From NCBI GenBank assembly GCA_041645075.1, contig JBAZQS010000006.1:1-43893 (forward strand): DNA of 43,893 nt, in the 5' to 3' direction. Position numbers and translations under genes: made by a program. The stretch's first letter is position 1. Each line of letters opens with the position of its first letter. The notes under the pieces were generated by a model, which saw nothing but the letters and a program-made list of their open reading frames with translations, had not been told where the DNA came from and did no database searches. Below are positions 25,808-34,683 of this stretch, piece by piece. The stretch comes from JBAZQS01 sp041645075 (lineage in GTDB: Bacteria; Patescibacteriota; Patescibacteriia; 2-01-FULL-39-33).

Positions 25808-27282
25808 TGATATTAATTAATCCACAATTTGATCGCGTTCAGAAATTAGGCGATTTTTCGCGGTATGTGCCGATCAGCGTGCCCATCGGCCTTGCCATTT
25901 TAACCGGTTATTTGCAATCAAAAGGCAAGACCGTAAAAATTTTGGACGAACAAATAAAACCCGTAAGCGAAGAACTTCTGCGCGAATATGTCCGGGATAT
26001 AAGGCCGCCTTATATTTTTGGCATCTCATGCTTTACGGCCGGCATTGGCCGGGGGTACGAAATAGCGAAAATTATAAAAATATTATATCCAGACGGTTGG
26101 GTAATAATGGGCGGAATCCACCCGACGGTTTTGCCCGAGGAAGTTTTAAATTCCGGCGATGTTGACATCGTGGTCAGGCGGGAGGGCGATGAGACCCTGA
26201 ATTTGCTTTATGATTTAATCAAGAAAGGCGAGGATTATTCTCAACTTTTGGGGATATCATTTAAAAACAAAGAAGGCCGCATAATACATAATTCAGACGC
26301 GCCCCTATTTTCCGATATAAATTTACTTCCCCCGTTCCCTTATCATTTATTTGAAGACCATCAGGATAAATATAATTTTGGTTTTATCTTCAGTTCAAGG
26401 GGCTGTCCTTATAATTGTATTTTTTGCAGCCAAAGATCAATTTCCGGAGGCAATTATCGTTATCTAAGTTCCCCAAGAGTGGTGGCGGAAATCGATTTGC
26501 TGGTAAATAAATATGGTCAAAAAAATATCAGTTTTTTTGATGATAATTTTGTGGTTGATAAAAATCGAACAAAAGAATTGTGCCAATTGATACGGGAAAG
26601 GAATTTTCCCAAAGACGTGATTTTTGATTGCCAGACGCGTGGCGATGCTGTTAATGAAGACATTCTTCAGGAATTGAAATCAGCCGGCTTTAAGAGTATT
26701 TTTTTCGGCCTAGAAACCGCTTCCGAGCGACTAATGAAATTAATAAATAAAGGGGAAATGGTCAAGCAAAATTTTGCCGGCGTTAAATTGGCAAAAAATT
26801 TCGGTTTTCAGGTCTCGGCCGCCTTTATTTTGGGCTTGCCGACCGAAACCAGAGAAGAAAGGCGCCAGGCCTATAAAATGGCTAAGGAATTATCTTTGGA
26901 TAATGTCAGATTCAATAACGCCACTCCATATCCGGGAACTGAACTTTATAACATCGCGATAAAGGAGGGGCGGTTTAATCCCGGGAAGAATTGGGAAAAT
27001 TTGAGCGCTTGCGGGACTTTTGTAGAAAGTCCGTTTAAAAGCTCGCCATTATCTTATTGTCCTTTGACCACCACCGAAAAAGAACTGCGTCGCGATATCG
27101 CGAGAGCCAATTTATTTTTTTGGTTTTCGCCGGTCAGAATATGCCGGATTTTGACCAGCGGCAATGTTGGCGGCGGCTGGTTATCGTTGCCGAATAAATG
27201 GTATTTGAAACCAAAAGAATGGTATTATCTTTCAAAGATGGGCCTACGATTATTTCTGTCGCTGATAAAAAGTTTTATTTAA
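25807..27282 (+). CDS. Cobalamin-binding-domain radical SAM protein 7
   Basis: 491 aa. The B12-type domain (MILINPQFDRV, VIMGGIHPTVLP, VVRREGDE) is followed by C200-x3-C204-x2-C207 (SRGCPYNCIFC), FFGLETAS and FILGLPTETREE. It is placed between a polyprenyl-phosphate glycosyltransferase and a large membrane protein, apart from the other six. It overlaps the GT2 stop (TAATG) and ends 4 bp before the next gene. Reaction unknown; the context suggests a lipid-linked sugar or membrane glycan substrate. Confidence 0.9.
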   Translation: MILINPQFDRVQKLGDFSRYVPISVPIGLAILTGYLQSKGKTVKILDEQIKPVSEELLREYVRDIRPPYIFGISCFTAGIGRGYEIAKIIKILYPDGWVIMGGIHPTVLPEEVLNSGDVDIVVRREGDETLNLLYDLIKKGEDYSQLLGISFKNKEGRIIHNSDAPLFSDINLLPPFPYHLFEDHQDKYNFGFIFSSRGCPYNCIFCSQRSISGGNYRYLSSPRVVAEIDLLVNKYGQKNISFFDDNFVVDKNRTKELCQLIRERNFPKDVIFDCQTRGDAVNEDILQELKSAGFKSIFFGLETASERLMKLINKGEMVKQNFAGVKLAKNFGFQVSAAFILGLPTETREERRQAYKMAKELSLDNVRFNNATPYPGTELYNIAIKEGRFNPGKNWENLSACGTFVESPFKSSPLSYCPLTTTEKELRRDIARANLFFWFSPVRICRILTSGNVGGGWLSLPNKWYLKPKEWYYLSKMGLRLFLSLIKSFI

Positions 27283-27286
27283 TAAG

Positions 27287-29716
27287 ATGAAAATTTTAAA
27301 AAGTTTTTTCAGAAAAATTTTAATTTTATCGGCGTATTTGTCTGACCGGTGGTGGGGTCAATTGTTTTTGGTTTCTTGGCCGATTTTAATAATTTTTGTT
27401 TTAGTTTTTTTTAGGGGAGAAGTATTTACTCAGCCGGATGTTGTGAATTATTATTATCCAACCGTTTTTTCTTACGGCCAGGCGATTAAAAATAATCTTA
27501 ATCCGTTTTGGGACCCATTAACCCTTTCCGGTTTTCCCGCCTTTATTTTCAGCGGCCAATTTTTTTCGCCGGTTTCTTTTATTTTTTTCGGTTTCTTTTA
27601 TTTTTTGACGGCCTTTCATTGGTTATTGGCCGCCAATTTGATTTTGGCGGGATTTTTTACCATTCGTTTGATTAAACGGCTTGGCGCCTCCAAGTCCGCG
27701 TCAATCGTAGGCGGTTTGGCCTATGTTATCAGTTTAGAAGCGGCCATGGGCATTGACTTGCCGCTGGTTAGCGCCGGACCGATCTTGCCCTTGCTATTTT
27801 TGATTTTACTGGCTGATTTTAAAAGAAATCGTTGGTGGCTGGTGGTTTTGGGCGGCTTACTAATTGGTTTTGCCGGCCTTGCCGTTCACGTTAATTGGTT
27901 AGTTATTATTTTAACGGGCGGATTTTTATTTTCTTTGGGTTTGGGCTGGCTGAATCAAGCAACCGGCTGGCGCGGGCGTTTAAAAGCGCCGATTCGTTAT
28001 TTAATAATGGGGATAATCGGCGGCGCCATCGGTTTAATTCAATTCTTGCCGATGATCGTTTTTACGCCGCTAAATTATCGCTGGGGAGGAATGGCTTATC
28101 GTCTTTCCTTGTCGGAATCGGTTAAGCCGTTTGATTTAGCCAGTTTTATTTTTCCCAGTTTTGGCTTGCCCTTTTTCACTTCTTTCCCCTTTCTTTATTT
28201 TGGGATTGCCCCCTTGATTTTTCTAATTGCGGCCATATTTATAAAATCGCGGCCCGCCAGATTTTTTTTACTTTTATTCGCTTTTTGTTTTCTTCTGGCC
28301 ATTTGGTATTCGCCATTATTTTGGCTGCTTAAGAAGCTGCCGGTTTTTGAGTATTTACGCGCGCCGTCGCGCTGGCTGTTTTTGGGTTTTTTTGCCGCTT
28401 CGGTTTCCGCCGCTTTTGGCGCCGACGGTTTTTTAGCATCTAGCGATAAAATTAAAAAGGCGATCATGGCGGTTTGGGGCTGGTTGATAATAATTATCAC
28501 CGCGCTTTCCTTGACGATTAACGTGATTTCTTATTTTTTCGGCAAACAAATTTTGGCTTTTATAAAAGATTATTTTAATTCAAGGATTTATTTAAAAACT
28601 ACGGGATTGCCTCTGGAACATTACCATCAGGTGATTGACGATTTGTTCAAGCAAATGATTAATTTATTCAGTTTTTTCAACCCGCATTTTTTGTGGCCAT
28701 TTGCTTCTCTGGCCGTAAGTTATTTTGTGATAAAATATTTTCACAAAAATAAAAACCGGGCGGGTTATTTTTTGCCGGCCATGGTGGTTTTAGTCGGATT
28801 AAATTTCGCGGCTACCTTTCCTTTTAATACGCCGATGCTTTCGGTTGTTAATCGCAGCGTTTTTAATTATAAGCCGCAGACGGCACAATTTATTTTAAAA
28901 AACCCCGGTCGGATATTTTCTTTTTTGCCGGGATTTACCGAGTATGAGCAATTGACCGTGCCCTACAAGCCCAATCAGGAGGAAATATTTATTTTTGAAT
29001 CGGAGTTGCTGGCGCCGAAACGGAATAATTTTTATAATATTCCGAGCGCCGACGGTTTTGACAGCATGATGCCCAAAAAATATGGCGCCGTAATCGCCTC
29101 AATTGGCAGTGACCGCGCCGTGGCCAGTGAAAGATTGGTTGATTTAAAAATACCCTTGGCGGACAAAATAAAATTATTTCAGGAGCGCCATAATTTACTG
29201 GATCTGCTTGGGGTAAAATATGTAATTTCTGGTTATAATTTGGAAAATAAGGACTTGAAAAAAGTTTTTGAAACCAAGGCGACAAAATACCAAATTCCCA
29301 TTTATGTTTATGAAAACGTTGATTATTTGCCGTTATTTTTTCTGGCTAAAAATGTCAAGTATATAAATCCGGCCGATGATAATTATAAAATTATTACCGA
29401 TAATAAAAATAACTTTAATGAAGTTACTTTTATTGAATGTTCAGATTGTAAAACAGCGGGGAGGGGAGAGGGTGAAATAAAAGCGATAGAGTATAGTAGT
29501 GGTTATTTAAAATTAAAAACCCGCCTCATGGCGGATGCGTGGTTGGTTTTTAATGAAAGTAATTTGCCCGGCTGGGAAGCAAGAATTGATAATCAAAAAA
29601 CCAAGATTTATAGCGCGAATTATTTATTTCAAGGAATTATGGCGCCGGCCGGGGAGCACGAAATTGTATTTCAATTCAAGTATCTAAACACTCTGCCATT
29701 TCATTTAAATAAATAA
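27287..29716 (+). CDS. YfhO-like polytopic membrane protein, probable GT-C glycosyltransferase
   Basis: 809 aa. About 12 hydrophobic segments occupy residues ~25-540. An extracytoplasmic loop after the first helix carries FTQPDVVNYYYP and NPFWDPLTLSGFP, the conserved Asp-containing loop of the YfhO family. A soluble C-terminal region of ~270 residues follows, ending in a beta-type domain (LPGWEARIDN...GIMAPAGEHEIVFQF) characteristic of YfhO. YfhO proteins are thought to transfer sugars from polyprenyl-phosphate donors on the outer face. The upstream GtrB-like gene could supply that donor. It converges with the gene at 29721, 4 bp away. Confidence 0.85.
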   Translation: MKILKSFFRKILILSAYLSDRWWGQLFLVSWPILIIFVLVFFRGEVFTQPDVVNYYYPTVFSYGQAIKNNLNPFWDPLTLSGFPAFIFSGQFFSPVSFIFFGFFYFLTAFHWLLAANLILAGFFTIRLIKRLGASKSASIVGGLAYVISLEAAMGIDLPLVSAGPILPLLFLILLADFKRNRWWLVVLGGLLIGFAGLAVHVNWLVIILTGGFLFSLGLGWLNQATGWRGRLKAPIRYLIMGIIGGAIGLIQFLPMIVFTPLNYRWGGMAYRLSLSESVKPFDLASFIFPSFGLPFFTSFPFLYFGIAPLIFLIAAIFIKSRPARFFLLLFAFCFLLAIWYSPLFWLLKKLPVFEYLRAPSRWLFLGFFAASVSAAFGADGFLASSDKIKKAIMAVWGWLIIIITALSLTINVISYFFGKQILAFIKDYFNSRIYLKTTGLPLEHYHQVIDDLFKQMINLFSFFNPHFLWPFASLAVSYFVIKYFHKNKNRAGYFLPAMVVLVGLNFAATFPFNTPMLSVVNRSVFNYKPQTAQFILKNPGRIFSFLPGFTEYEQLTVPYKPNQEEIFIFESELLAPKRNNFYNIPSADGFDSMMPKKYGAVIASIGSDRAVASERLVDLKIPLADKIKLFQERHNLLDLLGVKYVISGYNLENKDLKKVFETKATKYQIPIYVYENVDYLPLFFLAKNVKYINPADDNYKIITDNKNNFNEVTFIECSDCKTAGRGEGEIKAIEYSSGYLKLKTRLMADAWLVFNESNLPGWEARIDNQKTKIYSANYLFQGIMAPAGEHEIVFQFKYLNTLPFHLNK

Positions 29717-29720
29717 AGAT

Positions 29721-31058
29721 TTATTGCCCCCTCCCGCTCAAAACGGTTTTTATGGTTTTTAAAATAATGCTTAAATCCAAAAGGAAAGACCGATTTTTTA
29801 TATAGTATAAATCGTATTTCAATTTTTCCAGGGTCTCCTCGGGCGAGCCGCCATAGCTCGGCCCTTTTAATTGGGCCCAGCCGGTTAGTCCCGGCCTGAC
29901 TAAAAGTCGTTCATTATAAAAAGGTATTTTTTGCTCCAGGGTTTCAACGAATTCTGGCCGTTCGGGCCGCGGTCCGATAAAGCTCATTTCGCCTTTCAAA
30001 ATATTTAGTAGTTGCGGAATTTCGTCCAGCCGCGTTTTCCTCATAAACGAACCGAATTTTGTAATGCGCGGGTCGTTTTTTTGCGCCCATTGGGGGCCGT
30101 TTTGTTCTGCGTTGTTAACCATTGACCGGAATTTCATAGCCAGAAAGGTTTTACCATTTTTTCCCATCCTGATTTGTTTGAAAATTATCGGCCCGGGACC
30201 GGCCAATTTTATGCCGAGAGCAATTAGTGGCGTTAAAAAAATTGCCATCATCAGTCCCAATATTGATAAAATTATGTCTAAAAATCTCTTAGCCAATTCA
30301 TATAATTTTTTTGAATGTTCGGCCAAATTTTCCAAAAACCAGCTGTGTTCTATGTATTCCACGGGTATTTTATTGGTTATGGTTTCGTAAAAGCTGTTTA
30401 TATTATACACATCAACGCCCAACGATAAGCATTTGAATATTTCTTGGGAAAGCTCTTGGTCGTTTTTAAGGTCTTGGGCGCTTATCAATATATCAATATT
30501 ATTATTTAGGCAGTAGGCCTTTAAGTCCTCGGGCATTTGAATCGCGTTTGCGGCCCGGTAGCCCAATTGCGGCCTTTTATTTATTTCGTCCATCAGGGCC
30601 TCGCTTAAGGGCGATTGGCCGATGACCAAGACCCGGTTGACGATATTCGGCGATTTGATAAAATTATAAAATATTTTTCGCCAGAAGAATAATATAATCA
30701 GCGATACGCCTCCGTCAATAATTAAAATTCTTTGCGGCTTGAGGCCATGCAACATGGGATTGAGAAAATAAAAAATAATAACCGCGATAACCAAATCAAT
30801 GATTAAAATTCTGATTAGGGCGCTGATTAGGTTATTGGTGTTATAGCTTATTTTTAAATCGTAAAAATCGTTGATAAAAAAAACAATCAGCCAGATGATA
30901 AAAATCAGCGAAAACGGCAAAAAATGCTTTTCCCAATTCGCGCCTATATCGGCATAACCGTATCTGGCGATTAACGTTAAGTATAAGGAAATATAAAGCA
31001 TGGCGACGTCGCCGAGAAGCAGAATAATTTTTTTGGTTTTCAGTAGTAAGTCGGACAT
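29721..31058 (-). CDS. Polyprenyl-phosphate sugar-1-phosphate transferase (WcaJ/WbaP-like initiating transferase)
   Basis: 445 aa from ATG 31058; a longer frame to 31100 would run through the promoter. The N-terminal ~130 residues hold four membrane helices, followed by a CoA-binding-like Rossmann segment (NRVLVIGQSPLSEALMDEI). The C-terminal catalytic bacterial sugar transferase domain has KRFLDIILSILGL, PGPIIFKQIRMGKNGK, MKFRSM, RKTRLDEIPQLLNIL and GPRPERPEF, the usual motifs. It loads the first sugar phosphate on undecaprenyl phosphate and starts the repeat unit that the rest of the locus builds. It is transcribed alone from the opposite strand, so initiation may be regulated separately. 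Confidence 0.93.
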   Translation of the reverse strand: MSDLLLKTKKIILLLGDVAMLYISLYLTLIARYGYADIGANWEKHFLPFSLIFIIWLIVFFINDFYDLKISYNTNNLISALIRILIIDLVIAVIIFYFLNPMLHGLKPQRILIIDGGVSLIILFFWRKIFYNFIKSPNIVNRVLVIGQSPLSEALMDEINKRPQLGYRAANAIQMPEDLKAYCLNNNIDILISAQDLKNDQELSQEIFKCLSLGVDVYNINSFYETITNKIPVEYIEHSWFLENLAEHSKKLYELAKRFLDIILSILGLMMAIFLTPLIALGIKLAGPGPIIFKQIRMGKNGKTFLAMKFRSMVNNAEQNGPQWAQKNDPRITKFGSFMRKTRLDEIPQLLNILKGEMSFIGPRPERPEFVETLEQKIPFYNERLLVRPGLTGWAQLKGPSYGGSPEETLEKLKYDLYYIKNRSFLLDLSIILKTIKTVLSGRGQ

Positions 31059-31071
31059 ATGGTATGATATG

Positions 31072-31100
31072 TTTATATAACAAAATTCCGCGAAAAGCAA
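31072..31100 (-). promoter_or_regulatory. Predicted promoter for the initiating sugar transferase
   Basis: On the minus strand: TTGCTT (31095-31100), a 17-bp spacer, then TATAAA (31072-31077), leaving a leader of only ~8-10 bases before ATG 31058. Confidence 0.5.
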
Positions 31101-31182
31101 GAGCTTGTTTGTTTTAAATAGCGACTACCATTTATTTTTGGCTTGTGATATATTATATATGAATAAATAAAACTTTTTTTCA

Positions 31183-32886
31183 ATGCCAAAAAAAATATAC
31201 ATCTCAATTTTTTTAATTATCATATTTTTTACCGCCCCGACCGCCTTGGCTTATATTCCGTCCGACCCGCTTTATTCCCAGCAGAATTATTTGTATCAGA
31301 TTAATGTAGAGAAGGCCTGGGACACGGCGCAGGGGAACGGGGTGGTGGTGGCGGTTTTGGATTCGGGTGTGGATATTAATCACCCCGATTTAAAATTTAA
31401 TATTTGGAAAAATCCCGGTGAAATCCCGGACGATGGCCTTGATAATGATAAAAATGGCTATGTTGACGATATTAATGGCTGGGATTTTGTGGCAAATACT
31501 CCCGATCCGAGGCCGAAGTTTGAACCGGGATACAATTCCGACGGCATCAATCACGGCACGGCCATCGCCGGCATTATTGCCGCCGTCGGCAATAATGGCA
31601 AGGGGATTTCCGGCGTGGCTTTTAATGCCAAAATTATGCCGATTCGGATATTGAGCAGTAATGGTGAGGGGGAAATGAGCAATTTAATTACGGCCATAAA
31701 ATACGCGGTCAACAACGGGGCTGATATCATAAATTTGAGCTTGGTGGGTTATGATTACAGCGAGGAATCATTTAAAATCATCGAATGGGCCAAAGATAAA
31801 AGTGTCTTAATCGTGGTGGCGGCGGGCAATGCCGAGTCCTCTTCCGGGGGTATTGATTTGAATAAGACCCCGTCTTATCCCGCCTGTTATGGCAACAAAT
31901 CGGATAATCAGCTGTTATTAGTGGCCACTTCGGTTGACGCTAATGAGGTAAAATCAAAATTCGCCAACTATGGCGCTTGCGTGGATGTGGCGGCGCCGGG
32001 GGAAAATTTATTCAGCTTGGCTTTCTTTGATTCGGACAAGGGAGAATTTAATGATTATTATTCTTATAATTGGAGCGGCACTTCTTTATCCACCGCCCTT
32101 GTCTCCGGCGCGGCCGCTTTAGTCAAATCCAAAGACCGAGCGGCCGGACCGCAAAAAATAATTTCGGCGATTATCAATAATACTGATAATATTGATGAAA
32201 AAAATTCGGGCCTTGCCGGCACGATTGGCAGTGGCCGATTAAACGTGGCTAAGGCGGTTAATGCCACCTCCACGCCGATGAAGGGCTATGTCGCCAAATT
32301 ACCCTGGTCCCCGGCGGTCTATTATATTGAGGCCAACAAGAAGAGGCATTTATTTCCCAACGAAGTGACTTATTGGTCTTGGTATAGCGGCCAGTGGGCC
32401 GATCAAGATGTCAGAACCATTTCTCAAGCCGACTTTGACTCGCTTAAAGCGGGCAAGAATATTAGCATGAGGCCGGGAGTCAAGCTGATTAAATTTGATA
32501 ATAGTCCAAGGGTCTACGCCGTCACTGCCGGTTCGTTTTTATGCCATATTGTCAATGGGAGCGCGGCTTCGGCTTTGTATGGCGCGAAGTGGCAGAATCG
32601 GGTAGTAACTTTGGGGAGCAATGTTGAGGCGGATTATAATAATGACGGTTATTGTAAATTAAATGATAATGCCAAATATCCCGACGGCTCGTTGATTCAA
32701 TATCAAGGTTCCCAGGACATTTGGTATATAGAAAAGAATTTTAAAAGGAAAGTTTTGCCCGAGGCCTTTATCGCCAACAAATTTAAATCTGAGGCCATTA
32801 TCAAAAACGTCCGGCCGGACATGGATTATGGGACCGGAAACGCAATCAGCAGCCTTGAAGAGAATATTTTAATTTATAATAAATGA
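31183..32886 (+). CDS. Secreted S8 subtilisin-like protease with C-terminal beta repeats
   Basis: 567 aa. A signal peptide is clear at 1-23 (MPKK, hydrophobic core, TALA cleavage site). The catalytic triad is in S8 order: D60 (VLDSGVDINHP), H124 (NHGTAIAG) and S301 (GTSLSTALVSG), with the oxyanion Asn in VVAAGN. After residue ~366 come about three copies of a ~60-residue module (YVAKLPWSPAVYYI...KRHLFPNE, LIKFDNSPRVYAV, LIQYQGSQDIWYIEK..KRKVLP) with aromatic VYYI/WYI and KRHL elements, which may bind cell surface or glycan. No propeptide of usual size is evident. The role may be processing of surface proteins. It overlaps the GtrA gene by 4 bp. Confidence 0.9.
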   Translation: MPKKIYISIFLIIIFFTAPTALAYIPSDPLYSQQNYLYQINVEKAWDTAQGNGVVVAVLDSGVDINHPDLKFNIWKNPGEIPDDGLDNDKNGYVDDINGWDFVANTPDPRPKFEPGYNSDGINHGTAIAGIIAAVGNNGKGISGVAFNAKIMPIRILSSNGEGEMSNLITAIKYAVNNGADIINLSLVGYDYSEESFKIIEWAKDKSVLIVVAAGNAESSSGGIDLNKTPSYPACYGNKSDNQLLLVATSVDANEVKSKFANYGACVDVAAPGENLFSLAFFDSDKGEFNDYYSYNWSGTSLSTALVSGAAALVKSKDRAAGPQKIISAIINNTDNIDEKNSGLAGTIGSGRLNVAKAVNATSTPMKGYVAKLPWSPAVYYIEANKKRHLFPNEVTYWSWYSGQWADQDVRTISQADFDSLKAGKNISMRPGVKLIKFDNSPRVYAVTAGSFLCHIVNGSAASALYGAKWQNRVVTLGSNVEADYNNDGYCKLNDNAKYPDGSLIQYQGSQDIWYIEKNFKRKVLPEAFIANKFKSEAIIKNVRPDMDYGTGNAISSLEENILIYNK

Positions 32887-33329
32887 GAATAATTAGAAGA
32901 ATTAGCGGCGAGGTTAATAAATTTTATTTATTTCAGAAATATCCGATCGCCAAGGAATTTATTAAATTTTGTTTGGTTGGATTAACCAATTTGGCCATAG
33001 ATATGTCGGTTTATTGGCTTGGCACCAGAGTTTTCCATTTTTATTATATCTTGGCCGCCATTGTCTCGTTTTTTTTCGCCGTGAGCTGGAGTTTTCTGAT
33101 TAATCGCCGCTGGACTTTCAGGCACGACGGCAAAAATATCAGAGCACAATATGTAAAATTTATCGTGGCTAATTTAATCAGCATGGCTATTAACTTATCA
33201 CTGCTTTATATTTTGGTTGATTATGCCGGTTTCCACGATCTTGGCGCCAAGCTGTTTACGGCATTTATGGTGGCTTTTTTTAATTTTTCTTTGAATAGAT
33301 TTTGGACTTTTAGAAAAGTTGAATTATAA
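32883..33329 (+). CDS. GtrA-like small membrane protein
   Basis: 148 aa, four hydrophobic helices in the GtrA layout: FIKFCLVGLTNLAIDMSVYW, then AIVSFFFAVSWSFLINRRWTF, then KFIVANLISMAINLSLLYI and FNFSLNRFWTF. The paired N-RxWTF motifs after helices 2 and 4 are diagnostic. GtrA-type proteins are associated with polyprenyl-phosphate-linked sugars and often pair with GtrB-like enzymes such as the 24842 product. The start overlaps the protease stop (ATGA). Confidence 0.88.
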   Translation: MRIIRRISGEVNKFYLFQKYPIAKEFIKFCLVGLTNLAIDMSVYWLGTRVFHFYYILAAIVSFFFAVSWSFLINRRWTFRHDGKNIRAQYVKFIVANLISMAINLSLLYILVDYAGFHDLGAKLFTAFMVAFFNFSLNRFWTFRKVEL

Positions 33330-33342
33330 TTTTTCCCGGCCC

Positions 33343-33370
33343 TTGTTATTTGCCACCGTTTTTGTATAAT
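33343..33370 (+). promoter_or_regulatory. Predicted promoter for the UXS-like gene
   Basis: TTGTTA (33343-33348), a 16-bp spacer, then a consensus TATAAT (33365-33370), about 22 bases of leader before ATG 33399. Confidence 0.55.
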
Positions 33371-33398
33371 AAACTTATAACCATCTAATAAAATAATT

Positions 33399-34418
33399 AT
33401 GGCTAAACACGCAATTTTTGACCAGAAAAATATTTTAATCGTCGGGGGCGCCGGCTTTGTCGGCTCCCATCTTTGCGATGAATTAGTAAAAGGAAATAAA
33501 GTCATCTGCGTTGATAATTTTTTAACCGGCGCTGAAGTCCATATCGCTCATTTGTTGCAGGACCCTAATTTTGAATTTATCAATCATGACATTATTAATC
33601 CGATTGACTTGGAGCACTATCCTTCGCTGGAAAAATTTAAAATTGAATTTCAGGGGGTTCAGGAAATATATTTTTTGGCCTCGCCGGCTTCACCCTCGGC
33701 TTATAGCCGGTATCCCATAGAAACGTTAACGGTTAATTCCATCGGGTTAAAGAATTGCTTGGATTTGGCGGTTAAATATAAAGCGAAATTTATTTATACT
33801 TCCAGCGCCGCGGTTTATGGCGAAGTTATGGGAGACGAACTGATTTCCGAAAGTTATGTCGGCCAAGTTGATCCATTGGGCAAGCGCGCCTGTTTTGCCG
33901 AGGCCAAAAGATTCGGGGAAACCTTGGTCAATAATTATCGCCTGAAATATAATTTGGACACAAAAATCGTCCGGATTTTTAATTGTTATGGCCCGCGAAT
34001 GGAGCTTGATGACGGCCGGATGGTTCCGGAAATGATTAAAGCCGCGATTTCCGACAAAGACATTCTTATTTATGGCGATAAGAACAGCGCCGACACCCTG
34101 TTTTATGTTGACGACTTAATCAGGGCCTTAGTAAAAATCATGGAAAGCGCGGAAAATGGGCCGATTAACTTGGGCTCGGAATGGCGCAGTAATTTTAGCG
34201 AGATCGCCGAAAAAATCATTAAAATAACCAAGGCCAAATCCAAAATTAAATACGTTAAAAAAAGTGATTTGATGATTAGCCAGCCGTTGCCGGATATTTC
34301 TTTGGCCAAAGAGAAATTGGGCTGGTTTCCGATAATTTTACTGGATGAGGGCTTAAAAAAAACCGCTGATTATTTAAGCGCCCAGGTGAATATCCTGGAG
34401 CCGGATAAATTGAGATAG
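33399..34418 (+). CDS. UDP-glucuronate decarboxylase-like SDR with catalytic Tyr replaced by Phe
   Basis: 339 aa, extended SDR. NILIVGGAGFVGSHLCDEL, NFLTGAEVHIAHLL, IYFLASPASPSAYSRYPIETLTVNS and FNCYGPRMELDDGRMVPEMI are the landmark segments of UXS/UDP-glucuronic acid decarboxylases. In these enzymes the catalytic pair is YDEGK; here it reads F166-A-E-A-K170 (codon TTT at 33894), so the Tyr general acid/base is absent while Lys remains. The TSSAAVYGE segment keeps the Ser/Ala region. The enzyme may be inactive, use a different acid, or do another reaction. Its last codons lie in the left arm of a 178-bp palindrome. Confidence 0.85.
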   Translation: MAKHAIFDQKNILIVGGAGFVGSHLCDELVKGNKVICVDNFLTGAEVHIAHLLQDPNFEFINHDIINPIDLEHYPSLEKFKIEFQGVQEIYFLASPASPSAYSRYPIETLTVNSIGLKNCLDLAVKYKAKFIYTSSAAVYGEVMGDELISESYVGQVDPLGKRACFAEAKRFGETLVNNYRLKYNLDTKIVRIFNCYGPRMELDDGRMVPEMIKAAISDKDILIYGDKNSADTLFYVDDLIRALVKIMESAENGPINLGSEWRSNFSEIAEKIIKITKAKSKIKYVKKSDLMISQPLPDISLAKEKLGWFPIILLDEGLKKTADYLSAQVNILEPDKLR

Positions 34419-34588
34419 TTACAAAACTATTTTAGCTATAAATTTAGGACTTTTTGAGCGAGACCAGGAGGGCCAGCGAAATGACTTAAGGCATAGCGGG
34501 GCTATGGTGAAAGTCATTTTGCGCCCGCCCGACGCAGTCGCAGCCGAAAAGGACAAATTTAGAGAAATATAGTTTTGTAACCATCTCA
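34411..34588. repeat. 178-bp imperfect palindrome with 20-bp arms (MITE-like or structured RNA)
   Basis: The left arm TGAGATAGTTACAAAACTAT (34411-34430) pairs with 34569-34588 over 20 bp with one mismatch. Inside, TAAATTT/AAATTTA elements, GCGAAATGACTT against AAGTCATTTTGC, and a CATAGC-GCTATG hairpin at the centre continue the symmetry, so nearly the whole stretch can fold on itself. The left arm includes the last codons and TAG of the UXS-like gene. No ORF lies inside. It could be a miniature mobile element or a large RNA hairpin. Confidence 0.7.
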
Positions 34589-34610
34589 TTAGTTGAGTAA
34601 TATATTTTTA

Positions 34611-34639
34611 TGAAAAATCCCCGTGGCGGGGATTTTTCA
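34611..34639. terminator. Strong symmetric hairpin terminator
   Basis: TGAAAAATCCCC (34611-34622) pairs perfectly with 34628-34639, with one more G-C pair closing a 3-base loop. A/T runs flank the GC core on both sides, so it could work in either direction; it ends the UXS-like unit. Confidence 0.85.
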
Positions 34640-34648
34640 GTTACAACT

Positions 34649-34677
34649 TTGTTTTTTTTAGAAAAAAGTGTCATAAT
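34649..34677 (+). promoter_or_regulatory. Predicted promoter giving a leaderless transcript
   Basis: TTGTTT (34649-34654), a 17-bp spacer, then CATAAT (34672-34677), with 6 bases to ATG 34684. Transcription would start at the ATG. Confidence 0.45.
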
Positions 34678-34683
34678 TTAATT

